A stretch of DNA of 34,116 nucleotides. It comes from Pseudomonadota bacterium (GTDB lineage: Bacteria > Desulfobacterota > WTBG01 > CAIYCZ01 > CAIRTM01). A program made the position numbers and the translations under genes. Position 1 is the stretch's first letter. Every line of letters begins with the position of its first letter. The notes below the pieces were generated by a model, which worked only from the letters and a program-made list of their open reading frames with translations, was not told the origin of the DNA and did no database searches. Where the stretch lies: positions 1 through 34,116 of the forward strand of contig JAHEEI010000009.1 of assembly GCA_024640785.1 (NCBI GenBank). Reading direction: 5' to 3'. Of the stretch, positions 24,068 to 32,855 are shown one piece after another.

Positions 24068-25480
24068 ATGTACAATACTGAGATAATTAATAATTTAAAA
24101 TACAGACTTCAAGATATCCTTACTGATAAAAAGGTGGAAACTGATGTTGATATCCTTGATAAATATTCATGTGATGAAACCTCTGATTTGCGCTTTATGC
24201 CAGACCTGCTTGTCCGTGCGGAAAGTGTTGAGGATGTGAGAAATACCTTGAAAATATGTAATGAATTAAACGTTTCTGTAACGCCAAGAGGGGCCGGCAC
24301 TGGAGTTACAGGTGGTTCTGTCCCTGTCAGCGGCGGAGTTATTTTATCAACAGAGAAAATGAACCGCATATTAGAAATTGATAGAGATAATATGATAGCA
24401 GTGGTTGAACCTGGTGTAATTACTTTTGACCTTCAGCAAAAGGCATTACACGAAGGTCTAATGTATCCACCTGATCCCGCTAGTCTTGAGACATGTTCCA
24501 TTGGGGGAAATGTTGCTGAAAATGCAGGTGGGCCAAAAGCTGTAAAGTACGGGATTACAAAGGATTATATCTTAGGCCTTGAAATAGTTCTTGCTGACGG
24601 TACTGTAGTTAACACTGGTGGTAGAACAGTTAAAAATGTTACCGGATATAATCTGACAGGAATAATCCTTGGTTCCGAAGGTACGCTAGCAGTTATTACA
24701 AAAATTTATTTACGACTTATACCGTCCCCCGCAGCATCCCGAGATATTTTAATACCTTTTAATTCTATTGAACGGGCTGTTGAGGCTGTAACTTCAATTC
24801 TTAAACATAGAATTATTCCAGCCACTATTGAGTTTATGGAAAAAGATGCAATTGATCTGGTTTCTAAACATATGGATGGGACTATTCCGTATGCTGATGC
24901 CGGGGCACATTTGCTTATTCAGGTTGATGGACAATCAGATGATGAGGTGTATTCGTTAATTAATAGAATTTCAGTTGCTGTTGATATTGTGCAAGAAAAG
25001 ATACTGGTTGCTGATTCAATTAGTCAAAGCAACAGAATTTGGAAAGCCAGAAGATCTATCAGGGAGGCTATTGTTAAAACCAGTCCGATTTTTTTAGCTG
25101 AGGACTGTGTAGTTCCAAGAGCTGTAATACATTTTTTTTTAAAGTCATTAAAAGAATTTTTTATTTTAAAGGGGCTTTACTCTGTTATGTTCGGTCATGC
25201 GGGTGACGGAAATGTCCATATAGATGTATTGAAGAAAGATATGGAATATTCAGAATGGAAAAAACTTCTGCCTGATCTAAAAAAACAGATATATAGAAGA
25301 GCAATTGATCTTGGAGGAACGATAACAGGGGAACATGGTGTGGGGTATTTAAGAAAAGATTATTTAACTATGGCTCTTTCAGCTGAGGAAATTGCCCTGC
25401 AACAGAGAATAAAAAAAGCTTTTGATCCAAAGTCTATTCTGAATCCTGGAAAGATATTCCCCTTTTCATCTGAAGCTTAA
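24068..25480 (+). CDS. glcD: FAD-binding oxidoreductase, GlcD/D-lactate dehydrogenase type
   Basis: This 470-residue flavoprotein oxidises a 2-hydroxy acid such as glycolate or D-lactate. The N-terminal FAD-binding part (about 35-220) shows TPRGAGTGVTGGSVPVSGG, MYPPDPASLETCSIGGNVAENAGG and NVTGYNLTGIILGSEGTLAVI. The C-terminal FAD-oxidase part has FGHAGDGNVHIDVLKK and GGTITGEHGVGYLRKDYL, ending FDPKSILNPGKIFPF. No GlcE or iron-sulfur GlcF subunit is next to it, so the electron acceptor is unknown. Substrate cannot be told from sequence alone. A hairpin-forming inverted repeat follows the stop. Confidence 0.92.
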   Translation: MYNTEIINNLKYRLQDILTDKKVETDVDILDKYSCDETSDLRFMPDLLVRAESVEDVRNTLKICNELNVSVTPRGAGTGVTGGSVPVSGGVILSTEKMNRILEIDRDNMIAVVEPGVITFDLQQKALHEGLMYPPDPASLETCSIGGNVAENAGGPKAVKYGITKDYILGLEIVLADGTVVNTGGRTVKNVTGYNLTGIILGSEGTLAVITKIYLRLIPSPAASRDILIPFNSIERAVEAVTSILKHRIIPATIEFMEKDAIDLVSKHMDGTIPYADAGAHLLIQVDGQSDDEVYSLINRISVAVDIVQEKILVADSISQSNRIWKARRSIREAIVKTSPIFLAEDCVVPRAVIHFFLKSLKEFFILKGLYSVMFGHAGDGNVHIDVLKKDMEYSEWKKLLPDLKKQIYRRAIDLGGTITGEHGVGYLRKDYLTMALSAEEIALQQRIKKAFDPKSILNPGKIFPFSSEA

Positions 25481-25481
25481 T

Positions 25482-25500
25482 ATGCTAATTAAATTAGTAT
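25482..25500 (+). terminator. AT-rich hairpin after the glcD-type gene
   Basis: ATGCTAAT and ATTAGTAT form an 8-bp stem (one G-U pair) around a TAA loop directly after the stop codon at 25480. The stem is weak and no T-run follows, so it may be a decayed or factor-assisted terminator, or chance in AT-rich DNA. Confidence 0.25.
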
Positions 25501-25685
25501 GTAGCACAAAGTTCATTTCTTTATATATTGTTCTTCTATGAATGAATTAAAAATAGTGTTTAAGTTTGGTTTGTAAAGAATTAATTAAAGTCTACATCGG
25601 CGTTAAATTTTAATTTTTATTTTATGATATTAAGGTAGCAGTCTGTAATTTAAATTTTTCATTAATTTTTTTAGACACACTTATA

Positions 25686-26357
25686 ATGGCTTTTAAAAAC
25701 GATAAAAATTCGGGTAATTTTTTTGAAGTAAAAGACTGCGCAATTATCACAAGAATGGGTGGAGTTGAGTCTGCTATAAATCTTAGAGAACTAAAGGAAA
25801 GACTGATTACATGTTCAATTGATTGCCTGTATTTTCATTTCTGTGAGACCTTAATCAGACCATCCTTTGATAATCCTGAATATAGAAATGATTTTGCACT
25901 CTGGGCTGCTTATAATTTAAGAGATAGGGCTCTGGCTGAACGGCTGGGTATCATTAACCCCTACAGTTTTAATAATTTGGAAGAACTGCGTGAAAAAATA
26001 ATTGAGATAGTAGAAGACCGGTTAAGCCATCTTGATTATATGCCTTCCGTACCAAAGGGTGATGAGTTTATTTTTATGCGTGCGGCAACTGTTGTTTTTG
26101 ATACGGGCATTGTTCTCAAAAAACCTTCAGACCTGCTTTTAAAACTGCCCTCAATGAGTAGAAGTACCCTTTATTATCATTTTATGGAGGCAAGGAGACG
26201 GACTCAGGACAGAGTAGACGATTTTACCTTCTGGCTGCAGTTTCATTCTGATAAAAATCAGAAAATAATTGATGCGTTGTCTCAAATAGATTTCTATTTC
26301 ATAAATTTAAATGAGCTTAAATCCGTTTTAATTGAAACCTTAAAAAAGGTTATTTAA
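25686..26357 (+). CDS. DUF5752-like protein of the trehalose cluster
   Basis: The 223-residue protein is soluble, without membrane segments. Stretches such as FEVKDCAIITRMGGVESAIN, YFHFCETLIRPSFDNPEY, NDFALWAAYNLRDRALAERL and STLYYHFMEARRR...DDFTFWL are what I recall of the DUF5752 family, which has no assigned biochemical role and is often beside trehalose synthase genes. Two similar motifs (YFHFCE...DFALWA and YYHFMEA...DFTFWL) suggest an internal duplication. It precedes the TreT-like gene by five bases, so a role in trehalose synthesis or its control is inferred from context. Confidence 0.72.
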   Translation: MAFKNDKNSGNFFEVKDCAIITRMGGVESAINLRELKERLITCSIDCLYFHFCETLIRPSFDNPEYRNDFALWAAYNLRDRALAERLGIINPYSFNNLEELREKIIEIVEDRLSHLDYMPSVPKGDEFIFMRAATVVFDTGIVLKKPSDLLLKLPSMSRSTLYYHFMEARRRTQDRVDDFTFWLQFHSDKNQKIIDALSQIDFYFINLNELKSVLIETLKKVI

Positions 26358-26362
26358 AAATT

Positions 26363-27619
26363 ATGACTGAAACAAGAACCTTAGCAAGTTATGAAGAAAT
26401 TGCCGGTAAAATTGCAATCTCTCAGCTGGAACAGCTTAGCAAAAACCTTAAAGGGGCTAAGGTTGTTCACGTCAATTCAACAAGGGAAGGTGGCGGTGTA
26501 GCTGAAATACTTAACTGGATGGTTCCTTTAATGAACGAGCTTGGTCTTGATACAAGTTGGGAAGTCGTTGAAGGGAATGAAGGGTTCTTTGATGTAACTA
26601 AGGCTTTTCATAATGGCATGCAGGGTAGTCCTGTTAAATTGACTGATGAGATGATTAAATGTTATGAGGATACCTTAAAGTCGAATTTTATCCGCTTACA
26701 AAAGAAGCTTGAAAAAGCAGATTTTGTGTTTATTCATGATCCTCAGCCTGCTGCTTTTCTTGATATGTGTCCTAATAGAAAAGGTAAATGGGTCTGGAGG
26801 TGTCATATAGATTCTAGCAACCCATCAAGGGATGTCTGGAAATACATAAAAAGTAAGGTTGAAAATTATGACGCAAGCATATTTTCGATGCCTAATTTTG
26901 CACAGCCCTTGCCGCATCCTCAGTTTGTAATTGCGCCGAGTATTGACCCGTTAAGTGAAAAAAATTGTGATTTATCCAGTGGGGAGATTTCTGAGACATT
27001 AAGTAAGTATAACATACCAGATAAGTTCCCGATCCTTACCCAGGTTTCAAGGTTTGATAAATTTAAGGATCCTTTAGGTGTTATAGACGCATTTAATGAA
27101 TTAATAAAAACAATTCCGGCGGAGCTTGTTTTAGCGGGCGGAGGCGCTACTGATGATCCAGAAGGCAAGGTAGTTCTTGAGGATGTTTATAAGGCTGCTA
27201 AAGATAATGAGCATATTCATGTGCTTATGCTGCCAAGTGATTCTCACAAAACCATAAATGCATTGCAGCGCGCATCAACAATTGTAATCCAGAAATCAAT
27301 CCAGGAAGGTTTTGGGCTGACCGTAACTGAAGCCCTGCTGAAAGAAAAACCTGTAATTGGCGGAAATGTTGGAGGAATAAGGCTACAGCTGCATAACCAT
27401 TATACCGGTTTCTTGGTCGAAACACCTGAAGGCGCTGCGTTAAGAATTAGAGAACTGCTTCATGATGAAGAAAAATTAAATAGAATGGGTAAAATAGCAA
27501 AACAGTTTGTAATTGAAAATTTTCTACTTACACGTCACTTAAGAGAATACCTCACTCTTCTAGTCGGGCTAAAATGTGAACTTACAAATTATGTACTGAC
27601 TGAATCCAGCAACTGTTAA
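26363..27619 (+). CDS. treT: Trehalose synthase, TreT-type GT4 glycosyltransferase
   Basis: TreT-like enzymes join NDP-glucose to glucose, giving trehalose in one reversible step. The 418-residue protein has VVHVNSTREGGGVAEILNWM at its N-terminus, the family glycine-rich start, followed by ELGLDTSWEVVEGNEGFF, FIHDPQPAAF and HIDSSNPSRDVW. The C-terminal GT-B half has PILTQVSRFDKFKDPLGVIDAF, LVLAGGGATDDPEG and VIQKSIQEGFGLTVTEALLK..PVIGGNVGG, which holds the EGFGLTVTE donor-binding motif of GT4 enzymes. It lies between the DUF5752-like gene and the GT20 gene with short gaps, so an operon is likely. Related trehalose phosphorylases cannot be excluded. Confidence 0.85.
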   Translation: MTETRTLASYEEIAGKIAISQLEQLSKNLKGAKVVHVNSTREGGGVAEILNWMVPLMNELGLDTSWEVVEGNEGFFDVTKAFHNGMQGSPVKLTDEMIKCYEDTLKSNFIRLQKKLEKADFVFIHDPQPAAFLDMCPNRKGKWVWRCHIDSSNPSRDVWKYIKSKVENYDASIFSMPNFAQPLPHPQFVIAPSIDPLSEKNCDLSSGEISETLSKYNIPDKFPILTQVSRFDKFKDPLGVIDAFNELIKTIPAELVLAGGGATDDPEGKVVLEDVYKAAKDNEHIHVLMLPSDSHKTINALQRASTIVIQKSIQEGFGLTVTEALLKEKPVIGGNVGGIRLQLHNHYTGFLVETPEGAALRIRELLHDEEKLNRMGKIAKQFVIENFLLTRHLREYLTLLVGLKCELTNYVLTESSNC

Positions 27620-27631
27620 TATTCATATTTT

Positions 27632-29116
27632 ATGGACACGAATAAAAAAAAAATAGTCATTGTCTCAAACCGGCTGCCGGTTATTATTGAAGAAAAAAAC
27701 GGTAAGGTTGAAATAAAAGAAGGCACCGGTGGTTTGGTGACTGCTCTTGCCCCTGTATTGAGAAATAGGGGCGGGGTTTGGATTGGCTGGCCTGGCTCAC
27801 TTTTTAATAAAGAAGTTGAGTCATTAATTTCTTCTTCAGCAGGAAATACCGGTTATCAGTTGAAACCTGTAAGTCTAAATAGTTATGAAATCGAAAAATA
27901 TTATCATGGCTTTTCAAATGAAATAATCTGGCCGCTTTTCCATGATCTTCAGTCGAGGTGCCATTTTGATCCAGAATTTTGGCAGGTTTACAAGGATGTT
28001 AATAAGAAGTTTGCAGAGACTATTATTAAAAACATTACTACTGATGATTATGTCTGGGTTCATGATTATCACCTGATGAATGTTTCAAAAGAACTGCGTT
28101 TTAAAATTCCAGAAATAAAAATTGGGTTTTTTCTTCATATCCCTTTCCCGCCCCTTGATATTTTTCTTAAACTGCCGTGGAGACAGGAGCTTTTAATTTC
28201 TCTACTTGAATATGACTTGATTGGTTTCCAGACGATCAGAGACAGAAGAAATTTTATTCAATGTGTCAGAACGCTTATTAAGAATGTTGATGTACAGGGG
28301 AAAGGGCAGGTGGTATCAGTTCAGTCCGGAGATAGAAAAATTAAAGTGGGCCATTTCCCTATCAGTATTGACTATAAATTCTTTACTGATAAAACAGCAA
28401 CACGAGAGGTATCTGACTGCGCCTGGTTTATTCATGAGAATATAAGTGAACGTCAGATTCTCCTTGGGATCGACAGGCTTGATTATACAAAAGGAATTGT
28501 TGAAAGGTTAAAAGCTTTTGAGATCTCTTTAATAAAATACCCGGAGTTAATAGGGAAGGCTTCATTTATTCAAATTGTTGTTCCAAGCAGGACCAGGATA
28601 AATGAATACATATCTTTAAGATCTCAAATTGAGGAGACTGTAGGAAATATAAATGGTAGATTTACAAAATATGGATGGGTTCCAGTATATTATATTTTTG
28701 GCTATCTTGATTTCTATGAGCTTCTTGCCTACTATAAATCTGCTGAAATCGCGGTTATTACACCGCTGAAGGATGGAATGAATCTGGTCGCAAAGGAATA
28801 CTGCGCCTGTAATCTTGATGATATCGGTGTACTTATTCTAAGTGAGTTTGCCGGTGCATCTGCCCAATTACAACGTGGGGCTATTATGGTAAATCCTTAT
28901 GATGTTGTTCAGGTTTCTGATGCAATTTATAAAGCTTTCAAGATGTCTGATGATGAAAAAAGATCAAGAATGAGAAAGATGAGACAGGGAATCAAGAAAC
29001 AGGATATTTTTTGGTGGGTAGATACATTTTTGCAGGCAGCTTTTACTGAAAATCTTGATAATTTCCCTGTTCTTGAACCCTATGATTATATATCTCAAAT
29101 AGAAATATCTAATTAG
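27632..29116 (+). CDS. otsA: Alpha,alpha-trehalose-phosphate synthase, GT20 family
   Basis: The 494-residue protein is a GT20 glycosyltransferase, expected to make trehalose-6-phosphate from UDP-glucose and glucose-6-phosphate. Motifs are IVIVSNRLPVIIEE and GTGGLVTALAPVL at the N-terminus, YVWVHDYHLMNV, FFLHIPFPPLDIFLKLPWR, LGIDRLDYTKGIVERLKAFE, VPSRTRINEYISLRSQIEE, ITPLKDGMNLVAKEY and LSEFAGASAQLQ. No OtsB phosphatase domain is fused and none is in the window. Glucosylglycerol-phosphate synthase is the main alternative within GT20 and cannot be excluded. It follows treT by 12 bases. Confidence 0.88.
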   Translation: MDTNKKKIVIVSNRLPVIIEEKNGKVEIKEGTGGLVTALAPVLRNRGGVWIGWPGSLFNKEVESLISSSAGNTGYQLKPVSLNSYEIEKYYHGFSNEIIWPLFHDLQSRCHFDPEFWQVYKDVNKKFAETIIKNITTDDYVWVHDYHLMNVSKELRFKIPEIKIGFFLHIPFPPLDIFLKLPWRQELLISLLEYDLIGFQTIRDRRNFIQCVRTLIKNVDVQGKGQVVSVQSGDRKIKVGHFPISIDYKFFTDKTATREVSDCAWFIHENISERQILLGIDRLDYTKGIVERLKAFEISLIKYPELIGKASFIQIVVPSRTRINEYISLRSQIEETVGNINGRFTKYGWVPVYYIFGYLDFYELLAYYKSAEIAVITPLKDGMNLVAKEYCACNLDDIGVLILSEFAGASAQLQRGAIMVNPYDVVQVSDAIYKAFKMSDDEKRSRMRKMRQGIKKQDIFWWVDTFLQAAFTENLDNFPVLEPYDYISQIEISN

Positions 29117-29129
29117 AAAGGCTTCTGAA

Positions 29130-29966
29130 ATGATTAAAAGCATTTTAGTTCCAGTAGACGGGTCAAATAACAGCAGGGTAGCTGTTGAACAGGCTATTTA
29201 TTTTGCGCAGCTTTTTAATGCTGAACTTTGCGGCCTTAATGTTGTTGATATCAGGTCTCTTGAAGGTCCTTTTTTAAGTGATATAAGTGCTTCTCTTGGT
29301 TTTGCGCCTTTTCAGAATTATCTTCCCAAATTTCAGGAGATTCTGGAAGAAAGAAGCGATCTGATACTTAATACTATTGAAGAGATGATTGTAAACTGTA
29401 ATATAAAATTTAGAAAAAAAAGGCTTACCGGTGTAGTATCCACATTAATTTCTGATGAAGCAAAGAAGTTTGATATGGTTGTGATTGCCCAAAGAGGAGA
29501 ACATGCTCAGTGGTCTTCTGGTCTTCTTGGTTCTACTACTGAATCTGTTGTCAGAAAAACACCGAGACCTGTACTGGTTACTGCCAAGACTTTTAGAAAA
29601 ATTAAAAATGTAACGGTTGCTTATGATGGAGCAATCGAATCAAGTAATTCGCTTAAAACAGCATTTGAGATGTTTCTGGACGATTCTTTTAAGATTAATG
29701 TTGTAATCGTTTCAGACAATACAGAGGAAAAAGAAAAGCTTACTGCTGAAGTTAATGAGTTTTCATCTCCGTATAATAAAAAGGTTGATATTGCTGTATT
29801 GTCCGGGGACTCCGGTAAAGCAATTATTGATTATGCAGAAGCCAATTTGTCAGATATTATTTTTATGGGTGCTTTTAGTCACAGTAGGCTGCATGATATT
29901 ATTCTAGGAAGTACTGCAGCATATATATTAAGGAAGTCAGAAATACCTGTTCTTCTAAATAGATAG
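29130..29966 (+). CDS. Tandem universal stress protein (UspA domains)
   Basis: The 278-residue protein has two UspA domains. The first (1-152) has MIKSILVPVDGSNNSRVAVE and MVVIAQRGEHAQWSSGLLGSTTESVVRKTPRPVLV, with the G-x(n)-G-x9-GS/T pattern of ATP-binding Usp proteins. The second (156-278) has NVTVAYDGAIESSNSL and IIFMGAFSHSRLHDIILGSTAAYILRKSEIPVL, also close to the pattern. AAGG nine bases before the ATG and a 13-base gap to otsA place it in the trehalose operon, which suggests a general stress (osmotic or desiccation) module. It converges on the ttcA-type gene. Confidence 0.9.
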   Translation: MIKSILVPVDGSNNSRVAVEQAIYFAQLFNAELCGLNVVDIRSLEGPFLSDISASLGFAPFQNYLPKFQEILEERSDLILNTIEEMIVNCNIKFRKKRLTGVVSTLISDEAKKFDMVVIAQRGEHAQWSSGLLGSTTESVVRKTPRPVLVTAKTFRKIKNVTVAYDGAIESSNSLKTAFEMFLDDSFKINVVIVSDNTEEKEKLTAEVNEFSSPYNKKVDIAVLSGDSGKAIIDYAEANLSDIIFMGAFSHSRLHDIILGSTAAYILRKSEIPVLLNR

Positions 29967-29988
29967 TTTAAATATTCATACCGTTTAG

Positions 29989-30750
29989 TCATTTAGATTC
30001 TTTGTTGTCCCAGTATCGGCTATCCATAAGATGACGGGTATCCAGACTGGAAATAGAACTTAATATAGATGACTTGATTCCTGGAAATGCATGCGAAAGT
30101 TCAGCTAATAAATTCTTTATTTTAACCCTGTTTCTGTCTTCCTCCCTTGCCGGACATTTACTCTCAGTTATTGGAAAATCAGTAGTCTTGATGAAATCAA
30201 TTATTTTTTCTTCGTTAACATAGCATAATGGACGGATGACAGTGTTTTTGCCGTTATCTGAATATAGTAAGGGCGTCATTGCCTTGATTCGGCCATTGAA
30301 AAACTGGTTTAAAAGCAGGGTTTCAATAAAGTCATCAGCATGGTGGCCCAGTGCAATCTTATTAAAGTTATTTTCAATTGCTATTCTATAAAGTACACCT
30401 CGTCTTAGACGGGAGCAGAACGAACAAATGCTCTTGCCAGGTGTGATGTGTTTATCTATTATTTCTGAAATATTTGTACTCTCTGTAGTAAAGTTTAAGT
30501 CAGGCAGGTTTTTTTTAATATATTCAGAGATCTGTGCTGTTATAAATCCCGGGAAACCTGGGTTTACGGTTACAGGATAAAGATCAAAATTGACAGGTGC
30601 TTTTTTTTTCAAATGATAAAGAACATGCAGTAGAGTCCAACTGTCTTTTCCACCTGAAAGTCCTACTAGAATTTTATCTCCCTCATCTATCAGTTTAAAT
30701 TCACCAATGGCTTTACCTGTTTTTGATGCGAGGTGTTTAATGGAGTTCAT
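29989..30750 (-). CDS. ttcA: TtcA-family tRNA 2-thiolation protein
   Basis: The 253-residue protein is a PP-loop ATPase of the TtcA/TtuA type, which thiolates tRNA bases using an iron-sulfur cluster. It has the PP-loop VGLSGGKDSWTLLHVLYHL (29-47), CSFCSRLRRGVLYRIA with C109 and C112, ALGHHADDFIETLLLNQFF and a third conserved cysteine C199 in ITESKCPAREEDRN. The CxxC plus one distal Cys matches TtcA, which thiolates C32. TtuA is less likely because its extra zinc ribbons are absent. The gene follows the HPr-domain gene by 48 bases on the same strand. Confidence 0.9.
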   Translation of the reverse strand: MNSIKHLASKTGKAIGEFKLIDEGDKILVGLSGGKDSWTLLHVLYHLKKKAPVNFDLYPVTVNPGFPGFITAQISEYIKKNLPDLNFTTESTNISEIIDKHITPGKSICSFCSRLRRGVLYRIAIENNFNKIALGHHADDFIETLLLNQFFNGRIKAMTPLLYSDNGKNTVIRPLCYVNEEKIIDFIKTTDFPITESKCPAREEDRNRVKIKNLLAELSHAFPGIKSSILSSISSLDTRHLMDSRYWDNKESK

Positions 30751-30798
30751 TTCTGATAATATAAGAGTTTATTAAAAATCTTAGGAATAATCTATTTA

Positions 30799-32109
30799 TT
30801 AATTTTTTCTTAGATAAGACAGTTCATCCGGAAGGGGGGTGCTATTTCCCATAGGGTCTTCACCGTAATTTGATTTTGCGAGATATTTAATATCTCGTAC
30901 TGCATGTTTGTTACCACGGAATTGAATTTCTGTGATATTCTCTTTTTTTATCATACCGCCTGCCCACATTAGGTCTATTACACTTCCTGCATCAAATTCT
31001 TTACCATTGACTATCATCAAAAGATTTGAACTATAATGATTTGAAATTTTTGCTACTAATGTCGATGGCCTGAGATGAAATCCGAGTCCTTTAGGAACAT
31101 TTACAGTCGCAGAACATACTACCGTGAATTCACTTAATATACGGTCAGCAATGGTATTCCCCTGTTTTATAAAAAAAGTATAATAGTATAAAGAAAAATT
31201 TATTAATGTTTCAATGACTTTGTTTCTTTTTATAATTTTTGATATTTTAAGTTGTGGTGACTCTTTACGGCTTGTCGTTTCATGGCGCTCTATAAAATGG
31301 CAGAGTTCTTTTGAAATACCCATTAAATGAAGAGTAATGGATATGTGCCCGCGAAGTGAGCGTAAGCTGTTGTTTTGCGATTCTAAAATTGTTTTATGAA
31401 TATAAGTATCGTACATTGACTGGGCATTATGCGTTGTGGCTTCGATTTGACGGAGAGTCTCTTCGTTGATTTTGTGCGGAATGTATTTTGAAGCTAGGTT
31501 TTTGGCGGGTAGTTTCTTTGCAAATAAGATCTTAGCGGAAGCATTAAATGATTTTTTATATTCAGTTGCAACCCTGTTGATTTTTTCCTTAACGTCTGTT
31601 GTTTCAGACTCATCTATATTTTGAGGCAATGTTTTTACTGCTATGGAATCAATAAAGTATTCTTCTGAGACTATACCTTTTGGAACTTTTAAATTTAATG
31701 CTTTAGCTTCTTCAATCAGATTTATAAACAGAAGTACTATGGATTCATTTAGAAATGCTAATCTTTTACTTGCTTCGCTCGTAAATGATTTTACATGTTT
31801 TCCTTCAAGTTTATAATGGTTGATTCTGCGGATTATATGACTTATTGTGTATGCGGTTTTTGAGAAGTTTCTGATGGATGCTACCAGTTCGCCAAAAAAA
31901 ACCCATTTTTTATTATTTCTCGCACCATGGTCATCTAAAAAGTCCTCTAGCTCCATTGATTCTTTTACAAGAGACACATAGTGTTTAATATTTAGTTTAT
32001 TATTGTTCTTCCCTGTGAAGTATGCTGCATAATTGAGAATATTATAAGCTGGTTTTTGTGTCAGCTTTGCAAAGTCTTCTTCTGTGATTATTTCAGAAAA
32101 GAATTTCAT
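30799..32109 (-). CDS. Large protein with C-terminal HPr-like phosphocarrier domain
   Basis: The last quarter of this 436-residue protein (about 331-415) is an HPr-like domain: ATVNVPKGLGFHLRPSTLVA with H345 at the phosphorylated His15 position and R347-P348 after it, then GKEFDAGSVIDLMWAGG with S376 at the place of regulatory Ser46. The first 330 residues are mostly helical and polar, rich in Lys/Glu/Ser/Asn, with no membrane segment and no family I recognise. HPr carries phosphate from PEP via enzyme I to PTS components or regulators; the kinase and targets are not in the window. A regulatory role for the N-terminal part is inference. It precedes ttcA; upstream is a 136-base gap with no visible gene. 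Confidence 0.75.
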   Translation of the reverse strand: MKFFSEIITEEDFAKLTQKPAYNILNYAAYFTGKNNNKLNIKHYVSLVKESMELEDFLDDHGARNNKKWVFFGELVASIRNFSKTAYTISHIIRRINHYKLEGKHVKSFTSEASKRLAFLNESIVLLFINLIEEAKALNLKVPKGIVSEEYFIDSIAVKTLPQNIDESETTDVKEKINRVATEYKKSFNASAKILFAKKLPAKNLASKYIPHKINEETLRQIEATTHNAQSMYDTYIHKTILESQNNSLRSLRGHISITLHLMGISKELCHFIERHETTSRKESPQLKISKIIKRNKVIETLINFSLYYYTFFIKQGNTIADRILSEFTVVCSATVNVPKGLGFHLRPSTLVAKISNHYSSNLLMIVNGKEFDAGSVIDLMWAGGMIKKENITEIQFRGNKHAVRDIKYLAKSNYGEDPMGNSTPLPDELSYLRKN

Positions 32110-32245
32110 GATCGTTTTATGTTATGGTTAGATTGTATGATTGACGGTGACTCATGTGGGGGTAATCTATGCAATTGTATGACCGGATGGGTCACGTTTT
32201 GTATGTGTAGCGTTTCTTAGACGCGCTGTACGGGTTGGGACAATT

Positions 32246-32449
32246 CTAATCGACTTTACTTCCATCTCCCTTTTGACGCATAGCTTTTTTTGCATTTATT
32301 CTTTCCAGAAGTCCAACTTTTTCAAAGTCTATATCGATTTTCTCTGCTTTATCTGATGAATCCGGCAGACTTTCTATTCCTTTTAGACGTATCTCAAGTT
32401 CTTCTTCAGTTAGGTGATTGCTTCGCAGTCTTTTATCTGTTTTATACAT
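32246..32449 (-). CDS. Small hypothetical protein downstream of merR
   Basis: The 67-residue protein is strongly charged, with alternating Lys/Arg and Glu/Asp (EEELEIRLKGIESLPDSSDK, then LLERINAKKAMRQKG), and is probably helical and soluble. I do not recognise a family. It lies 21 bases after the MerR-type gene on the same strand and likely shares the pheT-ihfA-merR transcript. It could be a short conserved protein of this lineage; the assignment rests on position and an uninterrupted frame only. Confidence 0.55.
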   Translation of the reverse strand: MYKTDKRLRSNHLTEEELEIRLKGIESLPDSSDKAEKIDIDFEKVGLLERINAKKAMRQKGDGSKVD

Positions 32450-32470
32450 GCTTTGTTATCCTATTATAAA

Positions 32471-32827
32471 TTAGTTGTTGCACAATGAATTGTATAAATT
32501 TTTTATTTCAACTAGAACATCTTCCAAGGCCTGTTTATATTTTCCCTGTGAAAAACCAAGTGGTAGCTGTTTCTCGGGAGTTTCGTATGATTTTATTTTT
32601 TTCTTTGCACCTGCGATTGTAAATTTTTCTTCATAAAGCATTTTTTTAATCTTTAGGACGGATTCTACGTCTTTCTTACGATATAGTCTTTGGTTGGATT
32701 TTGTTCTGTATGGTTTTACAAGTTTAAATTCTGATTCCCAATACCTTAGAATATAAGGTTCAACACCTGTTATACTGCTGACTTCTCCGATTTTAAAGTA
32801 GAGTTTGTCCGGTATTGTTTCAGCCAT
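32471..32827 (-). CDS. MerR family transcriptional regulator
   Basis: The 118-residue protein has the MerR helix-turn-helix (about 9-79): LYFKIGEVSSITGVEPYILR, then RYWESEFKLVKPYR and QRLYRKKDVESVLKIKKMLY. A short helical tail follows, without the metal-binding cysteines of classical MerR sensors. It is the type that commonly follows ihfA and pheT in Desulfobacterota and relatives; the signal and targets are unknown. It starts 28 bases after ihfA, so it probably belongs to that operon. Confidence 0.88.
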   Translation of the reverse strand: MAETIPDKLYFKIGEVSSITGVEPYILRYWESEFKLVKPYRTKSNQRLYRKKDVESVLKIKKMLYEEKFTIAGAKKKIKSYETPEKQLPLGFSQGKYKQALEDVLVEIKNLYNSLCNN

Positions 32828-32855
32828 CTGAAATTACCCTAATTAATGAATGTAT

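Noticed and set aside
32110-32245. Possible tRNA-Pro or other RNA gene after the pheT-ihfA-merR run
   Set aside because: A tRNA-Pro is often found near this point in related bacteria, but no TTCGAATC-type T-arm, anticodon arm or acceptor pairing is visible on either strand; only a 4-bp GCGT/ACGC hairpin was found.
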